A stretch of DNA of 64,000 nucleotides from Bryobacterales bacterium (GTDB lineage Bacteria; Acidobacteriota; Terriglobia; Bryobacterales; Bryobacteraceae): positions 32,223-96,222 of the forward strand of contig JADLCT010000066.1 of NCBI GenBank assembly GCA_020847045.1, read 5' to 3'. Positions 40,627-50,100 of this stretch are shown here, piece by piece. The translations under genes were made by a program, and so were the position numbers. The first letter of the stretch is position 1. Every line of letters begins with the position of its first letter. The notes below the pieces were generated by a model, which saw only the letters and a list, made by a program, of their open reading frames with translations, was not told the DNA's origin and ran no database searches.

Positions 40627-41157
40627 GAACAACCTCCTCCGCGGCCGGTTGATAGCCCGCGCTCGCCAGGCATCCCGACAGGATGTCCAACAGCCGGACA
40701 AACGGATGTTCCGCGTCCTTGAAGTGGGAACGGATCTTGATGAGCGCCGGAGCGAGGAACTGCGGCGCGAACTGCGCGGCTTCCTCTTCCGTCATGATGG
40801 CGAGCAGCCGCAGCACCGTCGGCAGGTGATCGGGCAGCTCGGAGTGCTCGTCCACACCGTATTTCCGGTGCTCGCCTTTCATCTTCACCAGAAACTCGCC
40901 GCGCGCGTAGTCTTCGCCGAACAGGTGCCAGCCGATGTCGAGGGCGCAGTCCGGATTGAGATCGAAGGCTTGAATGAAGGACTCTTCGAGCGACGCCAGC
41001 GGCAGGCCGGACACCTCCGCCACGAAGGTCTCCAACTGCTCCCGCACGGCGGCGGGACAGCCCTCGGCCGCGCGCCGGGCATGGTCCCGGTACCCGGCAT
41101 CCGGGTATTCCAACAGCGGCGCCATGAGCAGGCACCAGTTCCGGTCCCGGACTTCGC

Positions 41158-41161
<4 letters not shown>
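40619..41161 (-). CDS. narJ: Nitrate reductase assembly chaperone
   Basis: A 180-residue TorD/DmsD-family chaperone that holds NarG for molybdenum cofactor insertion. The signature SELPDHLPTVLRLLA is present, along with an acidic helical C-terminus. It overlaps narH by four bases and narI by eight. Gene order G-H-J-I is conserved. Confidence 0.94.
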
Positions 41162-42648
<1,487 letters not shown>

Positions 42649-42661
42649 AACGGGCCTCCCT

Positions 42662-45600
42662 CTACCATTTCAATTCGGGCAGCCGCCGTACCAAGACGTG
42701 CGTGTCCCGATTGCAGCCCGTGGGACCCCAGTAGTTGAAGTGGAACGTGAACTGTCCATAGCCGCCCACCATCAGGTTTGGCTTCAGGCGGACCCGCGTC
42801 AGACTGTTATGGCCGCCCGCCCGGCGGTAGTTCCTCAGCGGCGATTTCGGCACCGAGTAGGTGCGCTCCGGCGAGTGGTACTGGATGCAGACGCCGCGCG
42901 GAATGCGGGCGCTCACCGCGGCGCGAGTCACTACGACGCCGTGGTCGTTGTGGACCTCCACCCAGTCGTTGTCGGCGATGCCGATCTCCTTGGCGTCGTG
43001 ATCGTTCATCCAGAACGGCTCCACACCGCGCGAAAGAGTGGTCATCCTCTGGTTGTCGCCGTAGGTGGAGTGGATGTGCCACTTGCCGTGCGGCGTCAGG
43101 TAGTTCAACATCTTGGTCGGACCGGCCTCCTCGCTCACGCGCAGGTCGGCGTAGTCCTTTGGCAGCGGCCGCGGCTTGTAGGTCACGAAATGCTCGCCGA
43201 ACTGGATGTAGCCGGGATGGTCCAGGTAGAAGTGCTGGCGGCCTGTGAGCGTCCGCCACGGCACCTGCGCCTCCACGTTGTAGGTAAACGGCGAGTAGGC
43301 GCGGCCATTCTCGATCAGTCCGGACCACATCGGGCTGTTGATGAACCGCTGAATCCGGGACTGAATCTCCTTATAGGTAACCCGGACGCCGCGGTTCTTC
43401 TCGGCCAGGTGCGTCAGCGGCAGACCCACCCGCTCCTGCATCTCCTTATAGGAGCGGTAGGCCATCTCGCCGTTGGTGACCGTGGCGAAGCGTAGAATTG
43501 TGTCGCACACCTGCTCGTCATCCCGCAACGAGGGATAGCGCGCGCCGCCCCACTCCACACACACCTTGGTATTCACCGTCTCTTCATAGAGGTCGGCGGC
43601 GTCATAGTGGGTGCCATGCGCGCCCAGTCCGTTCTTGGGCACCATGGGGCCAAACGAGATGTACTGGTTGTGAAGGTTCTTGTAGTCGCGCTTCACAACG
43701 CGCAGGCCGGGCATTGTCTTGCCAGGGATGGCCTCCACCTCGCCCTTCATCCACTCGCGGATGGCCGGCTGGGCGACCTCGGCCGCCGAGTCGTGCGCCA
43801 GCGGAGTGGCCACCAGATCCTCGACCGGGTCCGGGAAGTGGCGCTCGGACATCTCGGAGAACTTCTTCGAGATGGTGCGGAAGATCTGCCAGTCGCTCTT
43901 GGACTGCCAGCAAGGCGGAACCGCGGCCGACAGCGGGTGAATGAAGCTGTGCATGTCGGTCGAGTTCAGGTCGGCTTTTTCGTACCAGGATGCCGCCGGC
44001 AGGACGAGATCCGAGTACAGCGCCGAGGTGTCCATGCGGAAGTTCAGATCGACGACGAGGTCCATCTTGCCTTGCGGCGCCACCTTGTGGAACTCCACGT
44101 CGTGCACCGAGCCCTCGGCGATGTCCGGGGCAATCGCGTTGTCGTGCGTGCCGAGGTAGTGGCGCAGGAAATACTCGTGTCCCTTCGCGCTGGCCATCAG
44201 GGCGTTGCCGCGCCAGATGAACCACACGCGCGGCCAGTTTTCCGGCGCGTCGGGATCCTCGACCGAGAAGCGCAGCTTCTTCGACTTCAGCTCCTGCACG
44301 GCGTGGCGCACCACGTCGTCTTCCGTCTTGGCGCCTTGCGCCCGCGCTTCGCTGGCCACCTTCAGCGGGCTCTTGTTGAACTGCGGGTAGAAGGGCAGCC
44401 AGCCGTTGCGGACCGCCTGCGCCTGCACGTCGGCGGTGTGCGTACCGCGCAGGTCTTTCATCAGCGGATCCTGCGGCATGCTGTGGTAGTCGGCGTAGTC
44501 CCGCTCGTAGCGCCACTGGTCGGTATGAATGTAGTGCCAGCTCGGCGCGTTCTGCAGCCGTGACGGCGGATACCAGTCCTTGCCAAAGGCGATGGCCGAC
44601 CACGGCTCGCCCGGCGCCAGTTTCTCCTGGCCCACATAGTGAGCCAGACCGCCGCCGTTCACACCGACACAGCCGCACAGCATCAGCGCGCTGATGGCCG
44701 CCCGGTACATCAGGTTGTTGTGATACCAGTGGTTGATGCCGGCCCCGATAATGACCGTGCACTTTCCATTTGTGAGCCTGGCCGTCTCGCCCCACTCGCG
44801 CGCGAACCGGATCAGCGTGTCCCGGCTCATCCCGGTGTACTTCTCCGACCAGGCGGGCGTGAACGGCGCCTCCTCGTCGTCGTAGCTGGCGGGATACTCG
44901 CCCGGCAGCCCGCGGCCGACACCGTGCTGGGCCATCGTCAAGTCATAGACGGTGGCGGCCATGACGGTCTGGCCGGAGGCCGTGACAATCTTCCGCGCCG
45001 GAACGCCGCGCAGACGCGTGGTGCCCGCGCCGAAGTCGTCCAGCTTCACCTGCACAACCTGGTCGTTGCTGGCCAGGAACGTGAGCGCCGGGCGGATCTC
45101 ACTGCCCGTCACTCCATCCTTCAACTGCAGGTTCCACTTGCCCTTTTCCTTGGACCAGCGGTAACCAATGCTGCCCATCGGCATCTTCGGAGTGGACTCG
45201 GCCTCGTCCCACATGAGGAACTGCCAGTCGCCGTTTTCCACCTCCGCGTAGGTGGACAGACGGTTGGCGCGCAGCAGTTGGCCGGCCTGGTAGACGCCAT
45301 CACGCTCCACCAGTTCCACCAACAGCGGACTGTCGGTGTACTTCTTCGAGTACTCCAGGAAGTACGGCGTCTGCTGCTCGTGATGAAACTCTTTCAGCAG
45401 CACATGGGCAACCGCCATCCACCAGGCGCCGTCCTGTCCGGCGTTCACCGGAATCCACTCGTCGGCGTACTTGGCCACCTGGTTGAAGTCCGGCGCGAAC
45501 ACCCACATCTTCGTGCCGTTGTGCCGGGACTCGGCGGCGAAGTGGCAGTCCGGCGTGCGGGTCATGTTCAAGTTGGACCCCATCACGGCCAGCAGCTTCG

Positions 45601-46306
45601 CGTTGTACCAGTCGGCCGATTCGTGCACGTCGGTCTGTTCGCCCCACACCTCAGGCGAGGCCGGCGGCAGGTCGCAATACCAGTCGTAGAAGGAGAGCGC
45701 CACGCCGCCCATCAACTGCAGCATCCGGGCGCCGGAGGCGTAGCTGATCATGGACATGGCCGGAATGGGCGAGAAGCCGGCGATTCGGTCCGGACCGTGC
45801 TCCTGAATCGTGTGGATCATCGACGCCGAGATCATCTCGACGGCGGTGTCCCAATCCAGGCGGCGGAATCCGCCTTTGCCGCGCGCCTTTTGCCAGCGCG
45901 CCCGCTTTTCCGGATTCGAGACCAGCGACTTCCAGGCCGCCACCGGGTCCTCATGCTCGGAACGCGCCTCGCGCCACAGGTCGAGCAGCGCGCCCCGGAC
46001 GTAGGGGTACTTCACGCGCAGCGGGCTGTAGAGATACCAGGAATAGGAGATACCGCGCTGGCAGCCGCGAGGCTCGTACGGCGGAAGGCCGCTTTCCAGG
46101 CTCGGGTAATCCAGCCCCTGCATCTCCCACGTCACAATGCCGTCTTTGACGTAGATCTGCCAGGTGCAGCCACCCGTGCAGTTCACCCCGTGGGTGCTGC
46201 GGATGACCTTGTCATGCTGCCAGCGGTTCCGGTAGAACTGCTCCCAGCTCCGTAATGCAGGATTGGTTTCATCCTTGATCCAGGTCAACGTACCGTTGGG
46301 CTTCAC
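42662..46306 (-). CDS. narG: Respiratory nitrate reductase alpha subunit
   Basis: A 1214-residue catalytic subunit using Mo-bis-MGD and the FS0 cluster. The FS0 region reads [17 protein letters not shown], with His as the first ligand as in membrane NarG. The Mo-ligand Asp is in TRTPDCHF, and [24 protein letters not shown] is highly conserved. No cleavable Tat signal is present (the protein starts [12 protein letters not shown]), suggesting the usual cytoplasmic orientation. The start overlaps the upstream cytochrome c stop by four bases. Confidence 0.97.
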   Translation of the reverse strand: MKPNGTLTWIKDETNPALRSWEQFYRNRWQHDKVIRSTHGVNCTGGCTWQIYVKDGIVTWEMQGLDYPSLESGLPPYEPRGCQRGISYSWYLYSPLRVKYPYVRGALLDLWREARSEHEDPVAAWKSLVSNPEKRARWQKARGKGGFRRLDWDTAVEMISASMIHTIQEHGPDRIAGFSPIPAMSMISYASGARMLQLMGGVALSFYDWYCDLPPASPEVWGEQTDVHESADWYNAKLLAVMGSNLNMTRTPDCHFAAESRHNGTKMWVFAPDFNQVAKYADEWIPVNAGQDGAWWMAVAHVLLKEFHHEQQTPYFLEYSKKYTDSPLLVELVERDGVYQAGQLLRANRLSTYAEVENGDWQFLMWDEAESTPKMPMGSIGYRWSKEKGKWNLQLKDGVTGSEIRPALTFLASNDQVVQVKLDDFGAGTTRLRGVPARKIVTASGQTVMAATVYDLTMAQHGVGRGLPGEYPASYDDEEAPFTPAWSEKYTGMSRDTLIRFAREWGETARLTNGKCTVIIGAGINHWYHNNLMYRAAISALMLCGCVGVNGGGLAHYVGQEKLAPGEPWSAIAFGKDWYPPSRLQNAPSWHYIHTDQWRYERDYADYHSMPQDPLMKDLRGTHTADVQAQAVRNGWLPFYPQFNKSPLKVASEARAQGAKTEDDVVRHAVQELKSKKLRFSVEDPDAPENWPRVWFIWRGNALMASAKGHEYFLRHYLGTHDNAIAPDIAEGSVHDVEFHKVAPQGKMDLVVDLNFRMDTSALYSDLVLPAASWYEKADLNSTDMHSFIHPLSAAVPPCWQSKSDWQIFRTISKKFSEMSERHFPDPVEDLVATPLAHDSAAEVAQPAIREWMKGEVEAIPGKTMPGLRVVKRDYKNLHNQYISFGPMVPKNGLGAHGTHYDAADLYEETVNTKVCVEWGGARYPSLRDDEQVCDTILRFATVTNGEMAYRSYKEMQERVGLPLTHLAEKNRGVRVTYKEIQSRIQRFINSPMWSGLIENGRAYSPFTYNVEAQVPWRTLTGRQHFYLDHPGYIQFGEHFVTYKPRPLPKDYADLRVSEEAGPTKMLNYLTPHGKWHIHSTYGDNQRMTTLSRGVEPFWMNDHDAKEIGIADNDWVEVHNDHGVVVTRAAVSARIPRGVCIQYHSPERTYSVPKSPLRNYRRAGGHNSLTRVRLKPNLMVGGYGQFTFHFNYWGPTGCNRDTHVLVRRLPELKW

Positions 46307-47166
46307 TCTTCACCTCTCCCCGTGCTGCTGAGCACCAGTTGTTTCCGCACCGACCGGAAGCGCGTTCTCCATGCCAGGTCGAACAGGACCAGCATGAGAC
46401 CGGCCCCGCCCAGTCCAATGAGCAGGAAAGTCAGTTTGCCCGAGGACATATCCTCGCCGCCCCCGGCCGCCTGATTTTCGAGATAGGCGATCAAGGGCAG
46501 AATCTCCTCGGAATCGAGCGGGTGCTTCTTGAAGATTGGCGCCATGGTCGGCGTCGCGGGCGCGCTCAGCCAGGCCGCCAGCGTCTTCCTGCCCTCCAGG
46601 CGCTCGAACGCCCTGGTCAGATCCGGACCCAACTGGCCTCCGCTCAATCCGCCCAGATCCCGCGCCGTGTGGCAACTGATGCAGGCCGGGCCCTTGTTCT
46701 TCAGCGCGTGCTCGCCCCGGAAGATTTGCCGTCCGGCTTGAATTTCCGCCGCCGTGAAAGGCCGGTCCGTAATCTGGACCCCCATGAACTGCGACTTATC
46801 GAGCTTCGATTCGGCGTCGATCAGATCCAGCAGCGCCTCGGCCCGCGCGGGCGTCATGCCAGAAATCGTGGGCATCACCACGCCGCGCGCCTCCTGCACG
46901 ATCTTCTGGGCATAGGGATCGCCCCGATCGACCACGGCCTGCGGATTCACCAGAAACCGCACGAACCAGTCCCGGTCCGCCCGTTGCGCGACACCCTTCA
47001 GGTCCGGACCGGTCAACCGGCCCCCGCCAATGGTGTGGCAACTGGTGCAGTTCTGCCGGAAAAAATCGGCCGCTTCTTGTCCCATGAGCGTGGGCGCGAG
47101 GACGAGCAGGCAAAGGCCCGGCAGCGTCCTGGTCCAGCTTCTACCTGGTTGCAACGACAACCTCAT
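46303..47166 (-). CDS. Diheme cytochrome c with C-terminal anchor, first structural gene of nar operon
   Basis: A 287-residue exported cytochrome. A signal peptide (about 1-30) precedes two heme sites, CTSCH (about 40) and CISCH (about 160), each in a small cytochrome c domain; a C-terminal helix (about 243-265) followed by basic residues anchors it. A cytochrome gene ahead of narG recalls NarC of Thermus, but no homology beyond heme content is claimed. It could take electrons from ActE or serve a reductase outside this window. It overlaps both neighbours by four bases. Confidence 0.85.
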   Translation of the reverse strand: MRLSLQPGRSWTRTLPGLCLLVLAPTLMGQEAADFFRQNCTSCHTIGGGRLTGPDLKGVAQRADRDWFVRFLVNPQAVVDRGDPYAQKIVQEARGVVMPTISGMTPARAEALLDLIDAESKLDKSQFMGVQITDRPFTAAEIQAGRQIFRGEHALKNKGPACISCHTARDLGGLSGGQLGPDLTRAFERLEGRKTLAAWLSAPATPTMAPIFKKHPLDSEEILPLIAYLENQAAGGGEDMSSGKLTFLLIGLGGAGLMLVLFDLAWRTRFRSVRKQLVLSSTGRGEE

Positions 47167-47645
47167 TGGGGACTCGCTCCTTCCGCCGGATCATTCCCGG
47201 CTATGTTGACCAGTCCAGGCCGCGCGCCGCAGGGGCGTGCGAAATCCGCGATGGTCGTTGACTCCAAAAAACCCGTGTACACTTCCCTCACCCTGTGCCA
47301 GGCATCGTGTGCCGGACAACTGAGAGAAACGTCGCATTCGTGACCGCTGCTCAGAAAACACCGCTGTTTCCAACGCTGCCGGTCAAACAGTTCCACCACC
47401 TCGAACAACCGGATGGTTGACGCCTGCCGGCGCAACCGGTAGCCTCCACCGCTGCCACGCGTGGCGTCGATCAGGCCCGCTCCTCCGAGAGTCCACAGAA
47501 TCTTCGACAGGTAGTTCGACGGGATACCGGCGGCTTCCGCCAATTGCTTCCCACGGATCGTGTTTCCTTCCGGTAGAGACGCCATCTCCACCAGAGCTCG
47601 CATTGCATGTTCCGCCGTTGTCGAAACCATTGTCGAGTTGTTCAT
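47163..47645 (-). CDS. Rrf2-family regulator at the head of the nar-act operon
   Basis: A 160-residue winged-helix regulator with IPSNYLSKILWTLGGAGLI and the wing TRGSGGGYRLRR. A three-cysteine set, Cys-x7-Cys-x5-Cys (CFLSSGHECDVSLSC), is the spacing of iron-sulfur-binding Rrf2 proteins such as NsrR, so it probably senses NO or redox state. Its stop overlaps the cytochrome gene by four bases, so the regulator is in the operon it may control. The ATG at 47645 lies where the transcript is predicted to start; a second ATG at 47630 is possible. Confidence 0.88.
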   Translation of the reverse strand: MNNSTMVSTTAEHAMRALVEMASLPEGNTIRGKQLAEAAGIPSNYLSKILWTLGGAGLIDATRGSGGGYRLRRQASTIRLFEVVELFDRQRWKQRCFLSSGHECDVSLSCPAHDAWHRVREVYTGFLESTTIADFARPCGARPGLVNIAGNDPAEGASPQ

Positions 47646-47650
47646 GAAGA

Positions 47651-47678
47651 ACTATATTACTTCTCAAAAAATAGTCAA
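47651..47678 (-). promoter_or_regulatory. Sigma70-type promoter of the nar-act operon
   Basis: On the minus strand TTGACT (47678-47673) and TATAGT (47656-47651) are spaced by 16 bases. Transcription would begin at about 47644-47646, which is the ATG of the Rrf2 gene, so the message is likely leaderless. The spacer contains ATTTTTTGAGAAGTAA, and an imperfect dyad (CTAT...ATAG) spans the promoter, suggesting a repressor site. Confidence 0.65.
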
Positions 47679-47711
47679 GCATAACCTTTTTGCACAGATT
47701 GAAGTGGCAAT

Positions 47712-47767
47712 TCACCCCCTAAATTCAGCTAGTTGCAATTTCGGGGTGAGACTCTCACGCGGTGAGA
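47712..47767. promoter_or_regulatory. Two inverted repeats in the nar/ric intergenic region
   Basis: TCACCCC (47712-47718) pairs with GGGGTGA (47743-47749) across 24 bases, and TCTCAC (47753-47758) with GTGAGA (47762-47767) around GCG. Both lie between the two divergent promoters and are regulator-site or hairpin candidates. No known consensus fits. Confidence 0.4.
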
Positions 47768-47782
47768 AAAACCTAACTCGAA

Positions 47783-47824
47783 GTGACTGCAGTCACGGCG
47801 GCGGAGGCGGGTTTCCACTACGAT
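47783..47824 (+). promoter_or_regulatory. CRP/FNR-type site and -10 of the ric promoter
   Basis: GTGACTGCAGTCAC (47783-47796) is a perfect palindrome with GTGA-N6-TCAC half-sites, the pattern bound by CRP/FNR-family activators. A TACGAT -10 lies at 47819-47824 and no -35 is present. If RNA starts at the A of the ATG (47831, seven bases past the -10), the palindrome centre at 47789.5 falls exactly at -41.5, the class II activator position. Confidence 0.7.
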
Positions 47825-47830
47825 CACGCT

Positions 47831-48568
47831 ATGGGTACAAACTCAACTTTATTGTCCAGTCAGACGATCTCCGAAATCGCTTCCCGTTCCCTGGCGGCCG
47901 TTCGCGTGTTCGAACGTCTCGGGATCGATTACTGCTGCGGCGGTAAGCGGCCCGTGGAGGAGGTGTGCCAGGAGCACGGCCTTGACTCCACCGCGGTGCT
48001 GCAGGAGTTGGATGTCGCCCTCACCAACCGTCCGGCGGACGAGACCGACTGGAACAAGGCGACCTTGCGCGACCTGATCCGCCACATCGTCGGAAAGCAC
48101 CATGAGTACCTGAAGTTGGAACTGCCCCGCCTGGCGCAGCGCCTCGAGAAGGTGATGCGCGTGTACGGCGAACAGGACAAGGCCACGTTGGGCCCGATTC
48201 CGCGCCTGTTCCAGGACCTGCGTTCGGAGATGGAGTTGCACATGCACAAGGAGGAGATGATTCTCTTCCCGTTCATGGAGAGGGTGGAGGCCGAAGTGCT
48301 CAGCGGCCGGCCCGCGCCCCCGGCCCCGTTCGGCAGCGTGAAGAACCCCATCGCCATGATGGAGCACGAGCACGACAGCGCGGGCGCCGCCCTGAGAGGC
48401 ATGCGGGAAAGCACGAAGGACTACGCCGTTCCCGAGTATGCCTGCGTCACCTACCGCTCGCTGCTCGAAGGGCTCCGGGAGATGGAGCAGGATCTCCACA
48501 TCCACATCCACCTGGAAAACAACATCCTGTTCCCACGCGCTCTCGCGATGGAGATGGAAAACCAGTAA
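47831..48568 (+). CDS. ric: RIC-type iron-sulfur repair di-iron protein (YtfE/ScdA/DnrN)
   Basis: A 245-residue protein that repairs NO- or peroxide-damaged iron-sulfur clusters. The N-terminal ScdA_N domain has GIDYCCGGKRPVEEVC with the Cys pair. The hemerythrin-like domain holds di-iron ligands in HHEYLKLELPRL, HMHKEEMILFPF, MEHEHDSAG and HIHIHLENNILFP. The start has no ribosome site and is predicted leaderless behind an activator-type promoter. Divergence from the nar operon fits defence against NO derived from nitrite. Confidence 0.93.
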   Translation: MGTNSTLLSSQTISEIASRSLAAVRVFERLGIDYCCGGKRPVEEVCQEHGLDSTAVLQELDVALTNRPADETDWNKATLRDLIRHIVGKHHEYLKLELPRLAQRLEKVMRVYGEQDKATLGPIPRLFQDLRSEMELHMHKEEMILFPFMERVEAEVLSGRPAPPAPFGSVKNPIAMMEHEHDSAGAALRGMRESTKDYAVPEYACVTYRSLLEGLREMEQDLHIHIHLENNILFPRALAMEMENQ

Positions 48569-48613
48569 CCGCTGACACCGGCCGCTTGGCCGGTAGCCAA
48601 ACCACTTCCTCCG

Positions 48614-48659
48614 GGGCCGGTGCGGCAGCCTTACGGGCTGCCCCGGCCCATTTTTATTT
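48614..48659 (+). terminator. Strong intrinsic terminator after ric
   Basis: A long stem (GGGCCGG at 48614-48620 with CCGGCCC at 48643-48649; inner GGCAGCC at 48624-48630 with GGCTGCC at 48636-48642; loop TTACG) is followed by TTTTTATTT on the plus strand. A second perfect 7-bp hairpin with loop GCTT lies at 48577-48594. The element overlaps the end of the convergent hemerythrin-like gene and may stop it too. Confidence 0.85.
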
Positions 48660-49103
48660 CAGTTGAACGCCCCGGCGGCGTGCCCACTCGGCGCCCTGCT
48701 CTTCCTGCGCCTGCCCGGAAACCTCGCGCTCGGAGATGGCGAAGATCTTCGTCTCCTCCTTCTCGAAGTGCTTGTGGGTCACCTCGATGGTGCGCAGCAG
48801 GAACTGGCGGGCCTCCTGCAAATCCGTGGCTTCCAGCGCTCCGGTCAGCAGGCGGCGGATCACCTGGTGGTCATTGGGCCCCGGCGTGCCGTCGGGATTG
48901 GGAGGGGGCAGGGGAAGGTGCTCCTCGATGGGCGGACGGAGAACCGCGTCTTCCAGGTCGGCATGTGAGATCAGGATGGATTCCAGGCAGGCCGCCATCA
49001 CCCGCAACTCGGGCAACGTGCATCCGGAGGACCGCTCCTCCACGAACGCCAGCAGCGGATTCATCGCGCCATGCTCGCCCTTGAGGGCGTCGGTGAGCCT
49101 CAT
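48654..49103 (-). CDS. Hemerythrin-like domain protein
   Basis: A 149-residue four-helix protein of the hemerythrin/HHE type. Candidate iron ligands are His in LKGEHGAM, His/Glu in HADLEDAVL, His in NDHQVIRRLL and His/Glu in THKHFEKEETKIF. It probably binds a di-iron centre and O2 or NO. It has its own ATG (49103) and faces ric across a shared terminator. Its position between ric and nsrR suggests a nitrosative or oxygen stress role. Confidence 0.8.
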   Translation of the reverse strand: MRLTDALKGEHGAMNPLLAFVEERSSGCTLPELRVMAACLESILISHADLEDAVLRPPIEEHLPLPPPNPDGTPGPNDHQVIRRLLTGALEATDLQEARQFLLRTIEVTHKHFEKEETKIFAISEREVSGQAQEEQGAEWARRRGVQLK

Positions 49104-49170
49104 GAAACTTACCCTAGCGCAAGACGCCGCCAATGGAAATAAGCCATGAGCGATTCCCGCGGCTGGCCCG

Positions 49171-49431
49171 CTACCGGCCGAACCGCTCGGCGTTGATCTT
49201 TTCGAAACTACTCCACTTTTCGGGCAGGTCGTCGAGCGCGAAGATGGCCGACACCGGGCACACAGGCACGCAGGCCCCACAGTCGATGCACTCCTGAGGG
49301 TCGATATAAAGCTGCTCGGCTTCGGCGAAGTCCGCTTCGTCCTTGCGCGGATGGATGCAGTCCACCGGGCAGGCATCCACACACGCCGTGTCTTTTACGT
49401 TGATACAGGGTTCCGCGATGATGTAGGCCAT
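49171..49431 (-). CDS. fdxA: Seven-iron (3Fe-4S/4Fe-4S) ferredoxin
   Basis: An 86-residue ferredoxin. The N-terminal Cys pattern PCINVKDTACVDACPVDC and second motif CIDCGACVPVCP match the FdxA type, with one 3Fe-4S and one 4Fe-4S cluster; a C-terminal extension (LPEKWSSFEKINAERFGR) is also typical. The ATG at 49431 has an AAGGAGGCGG site. It is divergent from the NsrR-like gene across the NsrR-type operator, so NO may induce it. Confidence 0.93.
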   Translation of the reverse strand: MAYIIAEPCINVKDTACVDACPVDCIHPRKDEADFAEAEQLYIDPQECIDCGACVPVCPVSAIFALDDLPEKWSSFEKINAERFGR

Positions 49432-49454
49432 TCCGCCTCCTTGGTTGCGGGGAT

Positions 49455-49476
49455 GCTGGCCGGCCGGGCGGCCAGC
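49455..49476 (-). other. Hairpin in the fdxA leader
   Basis: GCTGGCCG (49455-49462) and CGGCCAGC (49469-49476) form a perfect 8-bp stem between the operator and the fdxA ribosome site. It may stabilise the leader; no T-run follows. Confidence 0.5.
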
Positions 49477-49481
49477 CATAA

Positions 49482-49504
49482 AAGATATATTGCAGTTATA
49501 TCTT
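49482..49504. promoter_or_regulatory. NsrR-type operator
   Basis: AAGATATA (49482-49489) and TATATCTT (49497-49504) flank TTGCAGT, giving the 11-1-11 layout of the E. coli NsrR motif (AAGATGYATTT and its complement) with the AAGAT/ATCTT ends intact. A third half-site, TATATCTT at 49538-49545, lies 12 bases before the nsrR start. Both divergent genes could be repressed and released by NO. Confidence 0.75.
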
Positions 49505-49557
49505 ACGACAGCGCCGCCCAAAAAGCAATAACGTTACTATATCTTTTAGGCGCGCCC

Positions 49558-50010
49558 ATGAACCTCACCGTACAAACCGACTACGCCTTCCGCGTCCTCA
49601 TGTTTCTAGCCGCGCGCGCGCCCGAGGCCGCCACCATCCAGGAGATGTCGAACCACTACGGCGTTTCGCGCGGCCACCTGATGGTTCTGGTGCACCGTCT
49701 GGCCTCGCTCGGAATGCTGGCAACCACGCGTGGACGGCGCGGGGGCGTCCGGCTGGCGCTCCCCGCCTCGGAGATCCGTCTCGGCGAGGTAATTCGGACG
49801 ACGGAGCCGGACTTCGACCTGGCCGAGTGCTTTTCGGAGGAGTCCGACCGGTGCCTGATTTCCGAGCCCTGCAAACTCCGCGGCATACTCAACGAGGCCC
49901 TCTCGGCCTGGTTTGACGCGCTGAACCGGTACACCGTGGAGGACCTGGTGAAGCGAAACCCTCCCCTGGTGCGTCTATTGCGCGCGGGCCGTCCTGCGGA
50001 GAACGCCTGA
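49558..50010 (+). CDS. NsrR-like Rrf2-family regulator
   Basis: A 150-residue regulator beginning with the NsrR/Rrf2 signature (NLTVQTDYAFRVLMFLA). The HTH includes NHYGVSRGHLMVLVHRLA and the wing GRRGGVRLA. Three cysteines in ECFSEESDRCLISEPCKLRG match the NsrR pattern (CF-x6-C-x-I-x-x-x-C-x-L), consistent with an NO-sensitive iron-sulfur cluster. Together with the matching operator just upstream, an NsrR role is well supported. Confidence 0.9.
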   Translation: MNLTVQTDYAFRVLMFLAARAPEAATIQEMSNHYGVSRGHLMVLVHRLASLGMLATTRGRRGGVRLALPASEIRLGEVIRTTEPDFDLAECFSEESDRCLISEPCKLRGILNEALSAWFDALNRYTVEDLVKRNPPLVRLLRAGRPAENA

Positions 50011-50024
50011 TCCGCCGCAAACGC

Positions 50025-50052
50025 TTAGAATCTAAAGGCGTAGAATCAGATT
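50025..50052 (+). repeat. TAGAATC direct repeats and small palindrome before the second nitrate operon
   Basis: TAGAATC occurs at 50026-50032 and 50041-50047, 15 bases apart. The first lies in the palindrome TTAGA-A-TCTAA (50025-50035), and AATCT (50029-50033) also mirrors AGATT (50048-50052). TAGAAT is one base from a -10 consensus. This is the only non-coding stretch before the NarK fusion, so promoter and regulator site likely overlap here. Confidence 0.4.
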
Positions 50053-50100
50053 ATGAGCACCAGTTCCTGCCGGTGATGAGGACGGCATCGAGGATCTCCC

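Noticed and set aside
44639..46255. A 538-codon plus-strand frame within narG
   Set aside because: It lies antisense to highly conserved narG residues and encodes His/Arg/Gly-rich sequence without family features.
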